A stretch of 38,125 bases of DNA from assembly GCA_028823035.1 (NCBI GenBank), contig JAPKCI010000037.1, forward strand, positions 1-38,125. Reading direction: 5' to 3'. A program made the translations under genes and the position numbers. Below are positions 1 to 9,564 of this stretch, one piece after another (positions within the stretch are counted from its first letter, which is position 1; every line of letters begins with the position of its first letter). The notes under the pieces were generated by a model, which did no database searches, was not told the origin of the DNA, and saw only the letters and a list, made by a program, of their open reading frames with translations. Source of the DNA: Rubripirellula sp. GTDB taxonomy: Bacteria > Planctomycetota > Planctomycetia > Pirellulales > Pirellulaceae.

Positions 1-1721
1 GCCAACAGACCCGGGATTACAAACCAGGCTGACCGCCCCCCGGTTTTCTGCTGCCCACCAACAGCCCAGCCTTCACTGTCATTCACTTTTGCATCGAATG
101 CATAGGTGACGGCGAACGGTCCATCCGTCTGCTCGATGTCAGCGAAACCATACGTGATGGGAACCTTCATCCATCGACCCTCTGACAGGTCATCCGTGAT
201 CTCAACGGTGATTTCCGAGAGCACGGCATTCCCATTATTGGCAGTGCCGACTCGCTCAGTGGGGGCATCAACCAAAGCTTCCAGATGTAGCGTTTGCCAT
301 TGAGTCCCGGATGTCAGCGGTGCGACGATGGTGGTTGTATCTTTCGTAGACGGGGTATCACTGAATTCGAACGAACCATCGTCGCGAATCCGCATTTCCA
401 TACCCGCTTCGGATTCGACAGTCGTGGGGGTCAACGACTCAACCCGTGGTTCAGTGCCCTGCACCAACGCCTGTTCCCAAGATTTTTGGGCCGCATCCAC
501 TGTCTCTATTGGGCTGGCCATTGATTCCTTCAATTCAGCGAGGGCCTGCTCGAATTCGTTCAGTTGCTGTTTTTGCTCCGCGGTTGGAACCAGAATCACT
601 GGTGCAGGGTTTTTGACGTTGGCATCCATTGCTCGCCCGTCCAGGCTGTTAAAGAACGCGAACAGTGAGTAGTAATCCTCCGATGAGATGGGATCAAACT
701 TGTGATCGTGGCAGACGGCACAGCCAGCGGTAAGTCCCAAGAAGATTGTTCCGAACGCGTTGGTGCGGTCGATCACGTTCCGGGTGAAGACCTCGTCATA
801 GATGGAACCTCCTTCATTCGTCGTCACGTTCAGCCGATTGAATCCACTGGCGATTCGGTGCTGCTCATTTGCCTCTGGCATCAGATCACCCGCCAACTGC
901 ATTTTCAGGAATTCATCGAACGGCATATTATTGTTGATTGCCTCAATGACCCAATCACGGTAAGGCCACATCTCGCGATAGTTGTCCAAGTGCAAACCAT
1001 GCGTATCGGCATAGCGAACCAGATCCAGCCAGTAGCGACCAACATGTTGGCCGAAGTGGGGCGATTGCAGCAGACGGTCGACCAGATGTTCATACGCTTC
1101 AGGTGAATCGTCAGAAAGAAACAGGGCAATCTGATCTCGGGTCGGCGGCAGGCCGTTGAGATCGAGGCTGAGTCGGCGAATCAGTGTGCGACGGTTCGCC
1201 CTCGGGTTCAATTCCAAACCTGCAGCAGTGGCTCGTCGGTCGATCAGATAGTCGATCGATGCGCGGCGATCACTGGCCACGTCTGGCGGCAACTCGGGGC
1301 GAGTGGGTGGGCTGAAAGACCAATGCTGTTCAACGGTGGCTCCCGACTCGACCCAGTGTTGCAGAATGTCTCGCTGCGACTGCGTCAAAGGTTTGTGGAA
1401 TTCCGGTGGTGGCATCAGGCTATCCAGATCACCTGAACCAATGCGGACCAGTAGCTTGCTATTGGCCGGAACGCCCGCAGTCACGACACTCGACAACCCG
1501 GCCGTTGTATCGAGACGCAATTCAGCTTCGCGTTTCTGTTCGTCTGGACCATGACAGGCGAAGCAGTGATCCGACAGAATTGGACGTACATCCCGAGAAA
1601 AATCGGGCGCCGATACATGGGTTGTTTCCTCCACTTCGGATGGCTGAGCAAATGAGGGGAGGATTGCGAAGCCGCTGGTGAGCATGACCGCCACGGCAAC
1701 GACACTGGGCCGGATGAGCAT
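1..1721 (-). CDS. PSCyt1/DUF1549 (PSCyt2) exported cytochrome-type protein, C-terminus beyond the window
   Basis: The reading frame stays open from an ATG at 1721 to the window edge (573 codons). The N-terminus is a signal peptide (MLIRPSVVAVAVMLTSG..., end near FAQ). It is followed by the planctomycete cytochrome c domain: FSRDVRPILSDHCFACHGPD carries a CxxCH haem motif at about residue 60. A linker leads into DUF1549, which includes the family pattern RRLSLDLNGLPPT, YWLDLVRYADTHG and GCAVCHDHKFDP (a second CxxCH). Members of this family usually continue into DUF1553 and are about 800-1000 residues long, so one third or more is probably missing at the left. They are often followed by a DUF1501 gene, which would lie outside the window. 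Family members are periplasmic and their substrate is not established; a redox role is inferred from the haem motif. I see no convincing promoter or Shine-Dalgarno. Confidence 0.9.
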   Translation of the reverse strand, partial: MLIRPSVVAVAVMLTSGFAILPSFAQPSEVEETTHVSAPDFSRDVRPILSDHCFACHGPDEQKREAELRLDTTAGLSSVVTAGVPANSKLLVRIGSGDLDSLMPPPEFHKPLTQSQRDILQHWVESGATVEQHWSFSPPTRPELPPDVASDRRASIDYLIDRRATAAGLELNPRANRRTLIRRLSLDLNGLPPTRDQIALFLSDDSPEAYEHLVDRLLQSPHFGQHVGRYWLDLVRYADTHGLHLDNYREMWPYRDWVIEAINNNMPFDEFLKMQLAGDLMPEANEQHRIASGFNRLNVTTNEGGSIYDEVFTRNVIDRTNAFGTIFLGLTAGCAVCHDHKFDPISSEDYYSLFAFFNSLDGRAMDANVKNPAPVILVPTAEQKQQLNEFEQALAELKESMASPIETVDAAQKSWEQALVQGTEPRVESLTPTTVESEAGMEMRIRDDGSFEFSDTPSTKDTTTIVAPLTSGTQWQTLHLEALVDAPTERVGTANNGNAVLSEITVEITDDLSEGRWMKVPITYGFADIEQTDGPFAVTYAFDAKVNDSEGWAVGGQQKTGGRSAWFVIPGLL

Positions 1722-2034
1722 GTGGATAATGATCTGAAGGAAGGGTGCGGGCTGTTGTGGCCATCGCGCACCGACCGCCACCCTACCAGTCTACCGTCGA
1801 ATACCATCCTCGGAAAACGAGAAGCGGACAATCGCCGACACTCTGGCGGCAACTTTTGGGCAACGCTCACAACCGTCAAAAAGGGAGGCTTGTTTCGTTC
1901 TACGCACGCAGTCGCGGGGTGCGGGGGGCAGGCACCGAGTGACGAATGCTCCGCTGATTGATGCGGTTTTGCCGATCGCTACGGGTGGATGGGTGATTGC
2001 CAGACCCGAATCCTGCCCCTCGCTTTCTGAGCAA
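1722..2034. other. Intergenic stretch without a recognisable gene
   Basis: This 313-bp gap separates two minus-strand genes, so it must hold the 3' end of the 5-oxoprolinase transcript and the leader of the PSCyt gene. Open frames exist but overlap neighbours and resemble no family. A GC-rich 5-bp stem (GGTGC/GCACC near 1915-1935) lacks a T-run on either strand. I do not call a terminator or promoter. Confidence 0.5.
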
Positions 2035-5000
2035 TCACTGCGATGCGGTGCCCCAGCCACCGCCTCCCGGGGTCTCAATGATCAGGCGATCGCCAATCTC
2101 TACCGAGAGTGATTCTGTCGCACCAAGCTGTCTTGTTTGCTGGTTGTGAACGAGCATATTGCGTCCCACTTTTCCAGGACTGCCCCCAGCGAGTCCGTAA
2201 GGGCCAAGATTGCGTCGCCCGGTCAACAGCGAAATCACGAGCGGCTTTAGAAACTCAAACTCGCGGATGATGCCATGACCACCACGATGCAACCCCCGCC
2301 CACCGCTACCACTACGAATGGCAAAACGAACTAAACGGACTGGCAGTCTGGACTCAAGAATTTCGGGATCGGTGATTCGAGTGTTGGTCATGTGTGTGTG
2401 AATCGCATCTGCGCCGGGCAGGTCCGCTGTTGCCCCACTTCCTCCACCGATGGTTTCGTAATAACCAAACGTCTCGTCACCTATCAACACATTGTTCATG
2501 GTGCCTTGCGAGGCTGCCGCTACGCCCAGAGCTCCTAGCAGGACATCGACAATTCGTTGGCTGGTTTCGACATTTCCTGCTACGACCGCAGGGCATTTGG
2601 CCGGGTCTTCATGAGGGGGTGGATCCAGAATTCCGCTTGGTATCTCGAGTGTGACATCACGAAGCACACCGTCGCAAAGTGGCAGATCCGAACCCGAGAC
2701 ACAGCGCAGGACATACAGCGTCGCTGCGGTCACGATTGCCGGAGTTGCGTTGAAGCCATGCGGGTGAACAGGGGCAGTGTCGAAACTGACTTTCAGGTGA
2801 TCTTCTTGCCGCTGCAGCGTCACGGCAATCCGGCTGCCGTCGTCGAGTTGATCTTCGAAACTCATCGGATCACCAGGCAGGGTTTGAATCCAACGTCGCA
2901 TCGAATCGCCGGCCAAGTCCAGAATCTGACCCATGAATGAGTCAACCGTTTCCATGGAGTAACGCTGGGCGAGTTCAATCAAGGCTCGCGAACCGTGTGC
3001 ACCTGCTGCTTGTTGCGCCGCGATATCAGCCAGATTTTCAGCTACGCACCGCGAGGGATAGCGTCCGCTGGACAGCAGTTGTTTTAATTCAGGCTGGTTG
3101 CTGGAACCAGATTGCACGAGAGCAAAGTTGCGAATCACAACGCCCTCATCCGCAAGCGTGTCAGCATCGGGCGGCATTGAGCCGGGGGTGCGTCCGCCTA
3201 TCTCTGCGTGATGGGCTCGCGATGCAACGTAGAAATCTGGCGATCCGCTTTCGGTGCCCGGGCTGCAGAATACTGGCGTTATCGCAGTTACATCAGGCAG
3301 GTGTGAGCCACCAGCATAAGGATCGTTGCTGAGATAACAGTCATGGGGTGACATGGTTGGGTAGTGGCGCATGATTTGCCGAACCGTGTGCCCCATGGCA
3401 CCAAGATGGACCGGGACATGGGGGGCATTCGCAATCAGCGAACCATCACCACGAAAAACAGCACAGCTGTAGTCGCGACGCTCTTTTACATTGACGCTGA
3501 TTGCAGTTCGTCGCAGTACTTCACCCATCGCATCGGCAATGCCCTGTAACCGGCGTGCGATCACTTCCAGCAAAATTGGATCGGAAGTCTCGGTGTGGTT
3601 TATCGCCCGCTGATTCGTGTTCAGTTCGCGAGAGGTGATTTCGACGATTCCGTCCTGAATCATCGCGGCTCGCCAGCCGGATTCCACCACGAGCGTTGAA
3701 TGTGGACCCGCAATCATCGCCGGTCCCTCGATGATTTGTTCTAACGAAAGTGACGCGCGTTCAATGATCTGTGTATCAACCCACTGACCGTTGTCCCACA
3801 ACTTGCCTGTTTCAGCCTTTTTTCTTGACCGCGCTGGCTGATAAGGCGCTGGCTGATGGGGCGTTGGCTGATGGGCAGACCGCAGAGTTGCGTCGCAGCG
3901 AAACGCCGCCAATTCCACGGCACGATCCGGCTGCGCGTACCCGAACACCTGCTGATGCCGTTGATGGAATCGATCTGTCAGCGTTTCAACAGGATTCAGC
4001 GGTAAGCTGAGAGGCGATTCGGTTCCGTGATATCGAAGGTCAGCCTCCAACTCATGTTCGAGGGTCTGCCCGGATTCCATCTCGTCTTGCAGGCTTCGAT
4101 TCGTCTCAACGATCAATGTTTCAGTCATGGAATGGATGGTCTGGGGATCCAGATTGTCGATCAGCTCGTAGACACCACGAGTGACGACCTGTCCGAGATC
4201 CGCCAATCCCATCCCCAGAGCACTGAGCATTCCTGAATCGGGATGATCGAGAATGCGTTTCATACCCAGCACGCTCGCGACACGGCACAGGTGTTGGCCG
4301 GCAGCGCCGCCGAACCCAACCAGGGCCATGTTCCGTACATCGCTGCCCTGAGCCGTGCTTACCGTGCGAACTGCTTCTGCCATGTGTGTGACAGCAATTG
4401 ACAGAAAACCCTCGGCCAGTTGTTCGCAGGAATGGATACCGGAGTCTCTGGGTATCTGGTTCAGAATTGACGTCAGAGCATCGTTTGCGGCATCGCGGTT
4501 TAAGGGAAACGGGAATCGACTTTCAGGAACTCGCCCCAATAACAAATTGACGTCGGTGACGGTCAGTGGCCCGCCACGCCCATAGCAAGCGGGACCTGGG
4601 TCCGCTCCTGCGCTGGTGGGGCCGACCGCCAGTCGTTGGTCAACCGTGTATTGGCAAATGGATCCACCACCTGCAGCCACCGTTTCAATATCCATCATTG
4701 GGGTCATGACACGGACGCCCGCGACACGCGATTCATAACGCCGGCCGATCTGATCCTCATACCGACTGACATCAGTGCTGGTGCCACCCATGTCCAAGCC
4801 AATCGCAGCAGGTGCAGCCGCTCGTTCTGCAACATGACCCAACGCTACCACGCCGCCGGCTGGTCCTGACAGAATGCTGTCGCGTCCACGAAATAAGGCG
4901 GGAGAAACCAATTTTCCGTTACTTGTCATCAATCGCAGGCGACACTGTGAGGCACCCCCAAACTGATTCCAGACCCGGGAAATATAGCCTGACAGAATTG

Positions 5001-5898
5001 GGTTCAGGTAAGCGTCCAGAACGGTTGTCTCGGTGCGCGACACATACTTGATCACGGGGGCAACTTCACTTGACCGTGATATGTTCTCGAAGCCTGCTTC
5101 TCGGGCGAGTTGTTCAATCGTGCGCTCGTGAGCATCATTCACGTGCGAGTGCAGTAGGCAGATTGCAAGTGACTCGACCTGCTCGCTCTTGAGCCGCGAC
5201 AAGCAGGTTCTCACCGCATCGACATCCAGTGATTGTAAGACTGTCCCGTTTGCGTCCAGCCGTTCCGGTATCTCGACCACGTGATCTGTTAACGGTTTCG
5301 TTTTCTGGATTGATAACGCGAATAGCTCAGGTCGATCCTGTTCACCAATACGCAGGATGTCGGCGAAACCGTTGGTGACCATTGCGGCCGTTTTCGCACC
5401 GCTCCGAGTTAACAGAGCATTGGTTCCCCGGGTTGTCCCCAAGCGAACATCAACGACTGGCAACGGGTCGCCCACAGGAACACCGAGCAGGATATGAGTC
5501 GCCAGTACCGGTGCTTCGAGGCCAGCATCCAATTCAATCACAGTATCCTGATTCAGCGTCACTGGTGGTTGGATGAGTGAATCGGAAGCCTTTGCCGGCC
5601 CTGTATCAGGAATCTCCGATGTTAACGTCAACACGCCTTGCTGATGCTGTTCGACGACGCCAATGGCACGGTGACGACCATCGCTATCCAGCAGAGAGAT
5701 TTTTGCGTGCTGCCAGAAACCATCAACCTCAATGCCGCCAATGTCTGTCACGCGAAAACAGTGTTCGGTGATGCGTTCGGCGATCCTGGCACGGACCACG
5801 CCACTGCTGAGTACCTTGGTCTGATGTTGTTCAGAACCGTCACGGACAAGGCAGTCAGTGAATGTTCCGCCGACATCGGCCCACACTGAAAGTGTCAT
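2035..5898 (-). CDS. 5-oxoprolinase-type hydantoinase HyuA-HyuB fusion
   Basis: This 1287-residue protein has the size and order of ATP-dependent 5-oxoprolinase, which opens 5-oxo-L-proline to glutamate in the cytoplasm. The N-terminal half is HyuA/oxoprolinase-like: [16 protein letters not shown] at residues 6-21 is the ASKHA phosphate loop, and [15 protein letters not shown] is the second one. The C-terminal half from about residue 767 is HyuB-like ([20 protein letters not shown], then [13 protein letters not shown] and GGGGWG near the end). Some family members act on hydantoins or acetone-type substrates, so the substrate is inferred from the single-chain fusion. The start codon overlaps the trkA stop by 4 bp (ATGA), so translation is probably coupled. 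A Pro/Gln-rich segment at about residues 674-689 comes from a 15-bp tandem repeat inside the HyuA part. Confidence 0.9.
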   Translation of the reverse strand: MTLSVWADVGGTFTDCLVRDGSEQHQTKVLSSGVVRARIAERITEHCFRVTDIGGIEVDGFWQHAKISLLDSDGRHRAIGVVEQHQQGVLTLTSEIPDTGPAKASDSLIQPPVTLNQDTVIELDAGLEAPVLATHILLGVPVGDPLPVVDVRLGTTRGTNALLTRSGAKTAAMVTNGFADILRIGEQDRPELFALSIQKTKPLTDHVVEIPERLDANGTVLQSLDVDAVRTCLSRLKSEQVESLAICLLHSHVNDAHERTIEQLAREAGFENISRSSEVAPVIKYVSRTETTVLDAYLNPILSGYISRVWNQFGGASQCRLRLMTSNGKLVSPALFRGRDSILSGPAGGVVALGHVAERAAAPAAIGLDMGGTSTDVSRYEDQIGRRYESRVAGVRVMTPMMDIETVAAGGGSICQYTVDQRLAVGPTSAGADPGPACYGRGGPLTVTDVNLLLGRVPESRFPFPLNRDAANDALTSILNQIPRDSGIHSCEQLAEGFLSIAVTHMAEAVRTVSTAQGSDVRNMALVGFGGAAGQHLCRVASVLGMKRILDHPDSGMLSALGMGLADLGQVVTRGVYELIDNLDPQTIHSMTETLIVETNRSLQDEMESGQTLEHELEADLRYHGTESPLSLPLNPVETLTDRFHQRHQQVFGYAQPDRAVELAAFRCDATLRSAHQPTPHQPAPYQPARSRKKAETGKLWDNGQWVDTQIIERASLSLEQIIEGPAMIAGPHSTLVVESGWRAAMIQDGIVEITSRELNTNQRAINHTETSDPILLEVIARRLQGIADAMGEVLRRTAISVNVKERRDYSCAVFRGDGSLIANAPHVPVHLGAMGHTVRQIMRHYPTMSPHDCYLSNDPYAGGSHLPDVTAITPVFCSPGTESGSPDFYVASRAHHAEIGGRTPGSMPPDADTLADEGVVIRNFALVQSGSSNQPELKQLLSSGRYPSRCVAENLADIAAQQAAGAHGSRALIELAQRYSMETVDSFMGQILDLAGDSMRRWIQTLPGDPMSFEDQLDDGSRIAVTLQRQEDHLKVSFDTAPVHPHGFNATPAIVTAATLYVLRCVSGSDLPLCDGVLRDVTLEIPSGILDPPPHEDPAKCPAVVAGNVETSQRIVDVLLGALGVAAASQGTMNNVLIGDETFGYYETIGGGSGATADLPGADAIHTHMTNTRITDPEILESRLPVRLVRFAIRSGSGGRGLHRGGHGIIREFEFLKPLVISLLTGRRNLGPYGLAGGSPGKVGRNMLVHNQQTRQLGATESLSVEIGDRLIIETPGGGGWGTASQ
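3831..3875. repeat. Three 15-bp tandem units inside the 5-oxoprolinase gene
   Basis: On the plus strand the units are GCGCTGGCTGATAAG, GCGCTGGCTGATGGG and GCGTTGGCTGATGGG, directly adjacent. On the coding strand they give a [14 protein letters not shown] series. The repeat keeps the frame and looks like a recent slippage expansion in a surface linker. Confidence 0.9.
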
Positions 5899-7238
5899 GA
5901 GCCAAACAACGCCAGGCTTTCTTTTGCGGCGGGTTGATCAATCAGGGCGACTGCAATGTCACCTGGCTTGAGTGTGTCATTGGCGCGTGGTACTCGCACA
6001 AAACCATCGCGTTCGATAGCGGCGATCAAACAGCGACCGGACAACGGCAGTTCTGCCAGACTGGCCTCCGTGACCTGGGTGCCTTCGGAAACTTCGAGCT
6101 CATAGATTCCGATTGAACCATTCGGGATTTTGCTTTGGCTGATGATAGGACCCTCGTTCAGGAATCCCATGATTTGCCTTGCTGCCACATCACGTTCACT
6201 GACGGCTCGGTCAATCCCCAACTTGCCGACAACGTTGGCATAGTCAGGGCGTCCCACAACGCACATCACCCGCGCTGCTCCCAATTCTCTTGCTTCGACT
6301 CCAGCCATGATGTTGCTCTCATCACTGCCAGTGCACGCCACAAAGTAATCAACCGTGCCACCTCCCTCGTCCTCCAGGACACTGCGACGATTGGCATTGG
6401 CATGGATCACCGTTACGCCGGGTAACAGTTTTGCCAGCCGTTTGCAGTGTTTCTGATCACGCTCGAGCAACACGATGCGATAATCACGGCGGCTCAACGA
6501 GTCAGCGAGGTGATACCCAGTTTCCCCTCCCCCGGCGATCATCACACGTTGCTTGTGGTGCAGATCGGATTCGGAAACAAACATGCCACGGGTCTTGGTG
6601 ACCACCTCTGGCGAGCCAATCAGGCTGACTCGATCGCCCCCATGCAATTCATCTTCGCCGCTGGCGATCCACATCCGCCCCTCCCGGGCAATGGATCCGA
6701 TGCGGACGGCAGCTGGAATCTTCAGGTCTCTCAGCTTGTGTCCGGCACAGGCCGATTTTCCATCCACTGCGACTTCGTATACCTCTAATTGCCCGCGAGC
6801 GAAATGTTCCAGCGGTATCGCATCGGGATTCCGAATGGCTCGGGCCAACTCGAAAGCTGATAGCTGTTCCAGACTGAGCAAGCTGTCGATATTGAAGTGG
6901 CGCTGATAATCAAACGTGCTTAAATCATGAATGGCAGGGGCGTAGACCCGTGCAATGCTGCGCCGTGCCCCAAGTGCCTTGGCCATGCTGGCCGCGACGA
7001 TGTTGACATCGTCGTCACCCGTTACTGCCAGACACATGTCGGCAGAGCCGACTTCAGCCTGGAAAAGCACTGTGCTGCGGGAAGCACTGCCCACAATTGC
7101 TCGAACGTCCAGTTCGTTGTTGATCCGCTGGACATTCTCGGCATTACTGTCCACAACTGTGACGCTGTGTCCTTTCTTGCAAAGCATGTCTGCGACCCAG
7201 CGACCAACCGTACCAGCGCCAAGTGTCAGGACTCGCAT
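5895..7238 (-). CDS. trkA: Trk potassium-uptake regulatory subunit TrkA
   Basis: The 447-residue protein is the NAD(H)/nucleotide-binding cytosolic gating ring of Trk/Ktr potassium channels. It has the duplicated architecture of full-length TrkA. The first Rossmann domain starts with LTLGAGTVGRWVADML (GxGxxG at about residues 7-12) and ends its second strand in an acidic residue (VVDSN). An RCK_C domain follows at about 145-225. The second Rossmann domain begins RVMIAGGGETGYHLAD, and the second RCK_C domain lies at about 370-447. Length matches the family (about 450-460). No membrane subunit (TrkH/TrkG) is encoded in the window, so its partner lies elsewhere. It is the first gene of a two-gene unit: its TGA overlaps the ATG of the 5-oxoprolinase. 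The 256 bp upstream contain a 13-bp palindrome, TTACCT-C-AGGTAA, at 7407-7419. Confidence 0.93.
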   Translation of the reverse strand: MRVLTLGAGTVGRWVADMLCKKGHSVTVVDSNAENVQRINNELDVRAIVGSASRSTVLFQAEVGSADMCLAVTGDDDVNIVAASMAKALGARRSIARVYAPAIHDLSTFDYQRHFNIDSLLSLEQLSAFELARAIRNPDAIPLEHFARGQLEVYEVAVDGKSACAGHKLRDLKIPAAVRIGSIAREGRMWIASGEDELHGGDRVSLIGSPEVVTKTRGMFVSESDLHHKQRVMIAGGGETGYHLADSLSRRDYRIVLLERDQKHCKRLAKLLPGVTVIHANANRRSVLEDEGGGTVDYFVACTGSDESNIMAGVEARELGAARVMCVVGRPDYANVVGKLGIDRAVSERDVAARQIMGFLNEGPIISQSKIPNGSIGIYELEVSEGTQVTEASLAELPLSGRCLIAAIERDGFVRVPRANDTLKPGDIAVALIDQPAAKESLALFGS

Positions 7239-7494
7239 GAAATTCTGTCAGGAGTGGATGGAAATGAACAGGAATGAGTCGTTGAGCAGACCAGTCGGGA
7301 AGTCCACAACGGCGGGCAGCAAGGCAGGCTTCGCTTGTTCAGACCTCAACGGCGAATTTTACAGGCCTTGATCAATGGTCACGATTGCCGGGTGTCGAAG
7401 TGTGGGTTACCTCAGGTAAATCTAATAGAGAGCTCATGCACTCGAAAAAGCGATAGGTTTTGTTCTCTGACCGCCAAAATTTTCCAGATTGCTA

Positions 7495-7686
7495 CTAGAG
7501 CATCCAATCCAGTACGCAAATCACCACAAAAATAACTCCCATGAAACTGGTGATCCAGCGTCCCGTTTGCCAAGCGTGATGAAGAATCAGCTGGGTGTTC
7601 TCGTGACGTGTGCCCCCAAAAACCAACGCGATGGCGATGATTAGTGGAAGATAATAAAGCAGGTAGGTCGGTGAAATGGGAAGCAT
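7495..7686 (-). CDS. Small two-helix membrane protein (63 aa)
   Basis: I do not recognise a named family. The protein is short and hydrophobic: helix one is about residues 9-25 (YLLYYLPLIIAIALVFGG), then a charged or polar loop with TRHEN and HHAWQTGRWI, then helix two at about 45-62 (FMGVIFVVICVLDWM). The ordered topology and the conserved-looking loop argue that it is a real gene. It lies 65 bp downstream of the 203-residue membrane protein on the same strand, so they probably share a transcript. A longer overlapping frame has no membrane pattern and is rejected. It resembles short membrane proteins I associate with planctomycetes, but that is recall, not a search result. Confidence 0.65.
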   Translation of the reverse strand: MLPISPTYLLYYLPLIIAIALVFGGTRHENTQLILHHAWQTGRWITSFMGVIFVVICVLDWML

Positions 7687-7751
7687 GTCGCGTTACCAAA
7701 GGAAGTCAGAATACTGTCGATCCGGCATGAATGAGTTGACTCGCGATGTGA

Positions 7752-8363
7752 CTAGGTTGACTCTTCTTTTGCGTCCTCGTCCGCTGAATCAGCATCCTCT
7801 TTAGGTTCTTTTCTCCTGCCACTGATGGGGACCGACAATGGTCCGCCATAAGCATCGTAGATCACCAGAATGTTCAGCAGCCCGGCAATCACTGTGTACC
7901 ACGTCCCCATCTCATAGCCTGCGCCACGCCTCGCGTACCATGCGGATACTTCGTCAGCTTGGTTTTCCCGGACCGGACGCAGAGGGGGTGCCATGAAACC
8001 TCCCCACAGTGGTTCGTACTGTTTCGCAGTTTGTCCGCTCACCGGATCGGTGGCTTTTTTCATCCGGTTTACTTGAATTAAGGCGGGCAACGCTGCGCCG
8101 CCAACACCTGCCTGCAAAAAGTAGTGCCAACGCTTATCTCCTGACACCCACGAGGCGTAGACAACGTGCCCACCACCCAATGCGAATCCGAGGATCCAAG
8201 TCGAGAGGATGCACACCATGAACAGGCTGGCCTTGGTATACCGTCGCTGATAGAAGTGGCCCGCTCCGGGTACCAGCCACGCTAAAAAGGCGGCCAGTGT
8301 TCGGTTGCGGAGGTCAATCCGCTCACCGTCCACCAAAATGGTGTTGTTGCTATCAGCTGCCAT
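7752..8363 (-). CDS. Planctomycete TM2-like membrane protein (probably DUF6677)
   Basis: The 203-residue protein opens with a TM2-like stretch: RNRTLAAFLAWLVPGAGHFYQ (NRTLAAFLAWLVPGAGHFYQ), then RRYTKASLFMVCILSTWILGF, the arrangement seen in TM2/DUF6677-type proteins. Further hydrophobic segments are at about residues 57-72, 88-100 and 153-172. The middle loop (about 100-150) contains PLWGGFMAPPLRP and WYARRGAGYEMGTWYT. The tail from about 180 is highly charged and acidic (KEPKEDADSADEDAKEEST) and should be cytoplasmic. Function is unknown. It is the first gene of a likely pair with the 63-residue membrane protein and is divergent from the lipoprotein gene at 8544. Confidence 0.75.
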   Translation of the reverse strand: MAADSNNTILVDGERIDLRNRTLAAFLAWLVPGAGHFYQRRYTKASLFMVCILSTWILGFALGGGHVVYASWVSGDKRWHYFLQAGVGGAALPALIQVNRMKKATDPVSGQTAKQYEPLWGGFMAPPLRPVRENQADEVSAWYARRGAGYEMGTWYTVIAGLLNILVIYDAYGGPLSVPISGRRKEPKEDADSADEDAKEEST

Positions 8364-8465
8364 CAGTGACTTTGTGGTTGCGATGTAATCTGGCTCTTAT
8401 CAGTATCCCATTGTGAAAGAAAGCGATTCGCTCCGATAGGTGAATCTAGCTTGATCGAGTTTGTC

Positions 8466-8495
8466 TTGACGCGATTGCCTGGTTTTCGCTACATC
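8466..8495 (+). promoter_or_regulatory. Possible sigma-70-type promoter for the lipoprotein gene
   Basis: TTGACG at 8466-8471 is followed, after 18 bp, by TACATC at 8490-8495. The -35 is a 5/6 match and the -10 is poor. Its position about 50 bp before the ATG at 8544 fits that start and does not fit a longer upstream start. Weak call. Confidence 0.25.
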
Positions 8496-8543
8496 ACAGC
8501 TCTCATGTTTCTTGTTTCCCACCATTCGCTAGACGGCATTCGC

Positions 8544-9149
8544 ATGGACCGGTTCGCCCTTGGCTTCGGCTGCTTTATTTCTTTTTCACTCCTTGTAGGG
8601 TGTGGCTCTGATGCACAGGTGGCGCAGGATTCGGCTTCGCCAGCCCATCAGGTCGCTGCCCCCGCAGCGTCCACCCCTGCCCCAGTCCCTGGTCCGACCG
8701 ACGTTGTCAGCCAGTTTCTCGATGAAATTCGCCGAGGTGGTGAGGATTCTAGGGCACATACGCTGCTCACCAGCAGAGCGCAAAGCGAGTTGAAACGCAT
8801 CGGCCAGACGATTCAGCCAATCGGGTCACCGAGTGCTCGCTTCGAAGTCACGCGATTCGAATTGCACCCCGAAGATGATACAGCCGCGATGGTCCACAGT
8901 ATTTGGTCCGAACCGAATGCAGATGGCAGCACAATGACTGCCTCGCAAGTCGTATGGGCTTTACGCCAAGAATCGGCGTGCTGGCGGATTAGCGGCCTCG
9001 CAATTTCAATCGACCCCAATGCCGAGGATTTAGTCGTCTTTAATTTCGAAGATGGGAACCAGATGGCCTCAATGCTGGCCGAACCGGGTTCAGATCAAGC
9101 GGAAGTTTCGTCGCAGGCAGAAGCACCTGGAACGACTCTCAAACGCTGA
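8544..9149 (+). CDS. Lipoprotein of unknown function with a small globular domain
   Basis: Starting at 8544 gives a 201-residue protein with a textbook lipoprotein signal: MDRFALGFGCFISFSLLVGC, lipobox LVGC with Cys20. An in-frame start 93 bp upstream (8451) would bury this signal behind 31 residues, so I prefer 8544. A low-complexity Ala/Pro/Ser linker (about 25-55) leads into a compact domain (about 58-180): VVSQFLDEIRRGGEDSRAHTLLTSRAQSEL, then strands such as RFEVTRFELHPEDDTAAMVHSIW and VVWALRQESACWRISGLAI. The helix-then-sheet order and the CWRISG strand resemble NTF2-like/DUF4878-type folds; this is an inference. The C-terminus is Gln/Ser/Glu-rich. It is probably anchored to a membrane facing the periplasm. 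A terminator-like hairpin follows at 9195. Confidence 0.75.
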   Translation: MDRFALGFGCFISFSLLVGCGSDAQVAQDSASPAHQVAAPAASTPAPVPGPTDVVSQFLDEIRRGGEDSRAHTLLTSRAQSELKRIGQTIQPIGSPSARFEVTRFELHPEDDTAAMVHSIWSEPNADGSTMTASQVVWALRQESACWRISGLAISIDPNAEDLVVFNFEDGNQMASMLAEPGSDQAEVSSQAEAPGTTLKR

Positions 9150-9564
9150 TCCTCTGAGGGTCGACGCTCGACAGATAATGCCAAGTGAGGTGTAGAAAAC
9201 TCCTTTATTTACTTGTAGTGGAGTTTTTTATTCCATTGGTGGAATTTCTCATTCGCTGGTAAGCACTCTTGTTCCAAGCTGAACGCTGCTTGCTCCCCCA
9301 ACGAGCTGGCATCTGCAGTGCAAAATTCTCTAAATTTACCAAAGCCCCGATTGACACCTGTGTGACGGTAGTTAGCCTACTTGCTCAAAATTACGCGAAC
9401 GGAATAAGCTACGCAAACCCCCTAGGTTGTGTGCCGTTGCGTGACATCCGTGAACCATTTGGCATGTTGTCAAAGGCACGAGATGCGGGGCCTCAGGAAG
9501 TCAGGCTCAGAACCTTAATGTGCGAATTCGGATCGCACCTAACTCCGAACTCTGGAGATTGAAG
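9150..9564. other. Intergenic region between the lipoprotein and the Cys-rich protein
   Basis: Apart from the terminator candidate, this 415-bp stretch has a second hairpin at 9230-9245 (ATTCCA, TTGG loop, TGGAAT). It also holds the leader of the Cys-rich gene, with GGAG at 9554-9557 as its Shine-Dalgarno. I see no convincing -35/-10 pair and no coding frame that resembles a protein. Confidence 0.5.
9195..9232 (+). terminator. Rho-independent terminator candidate after the lipoprotein gene
   Basis: AAAACTCC at 9196-9203 pairs with GGAGTTTT at 9220-9227 (8 bp, 16-nt loop) and runs into a T-rich tail (TTTTTTATT). It lies 46 bp after the lipoprotein stop. The stem is A/T-rich, so efficiency may be modest. 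Confidence 0.55.

Noticed and set aside
7407-7419. 13-bp palindrome TTACCT-C-AGGTAA upstream of trkA
   Set aside because: Short palindromes of this size are expected by chance in 38 kb; no promoter can be placed around it, so it is only mentioned.
8451-8543. Longer start for the lipoprotein gene
   Set aside because: It would place 31 residues ahead of a clear lipoprotein signal (MDRF...LLVGC), and a candidate promoter lies within this stretch.
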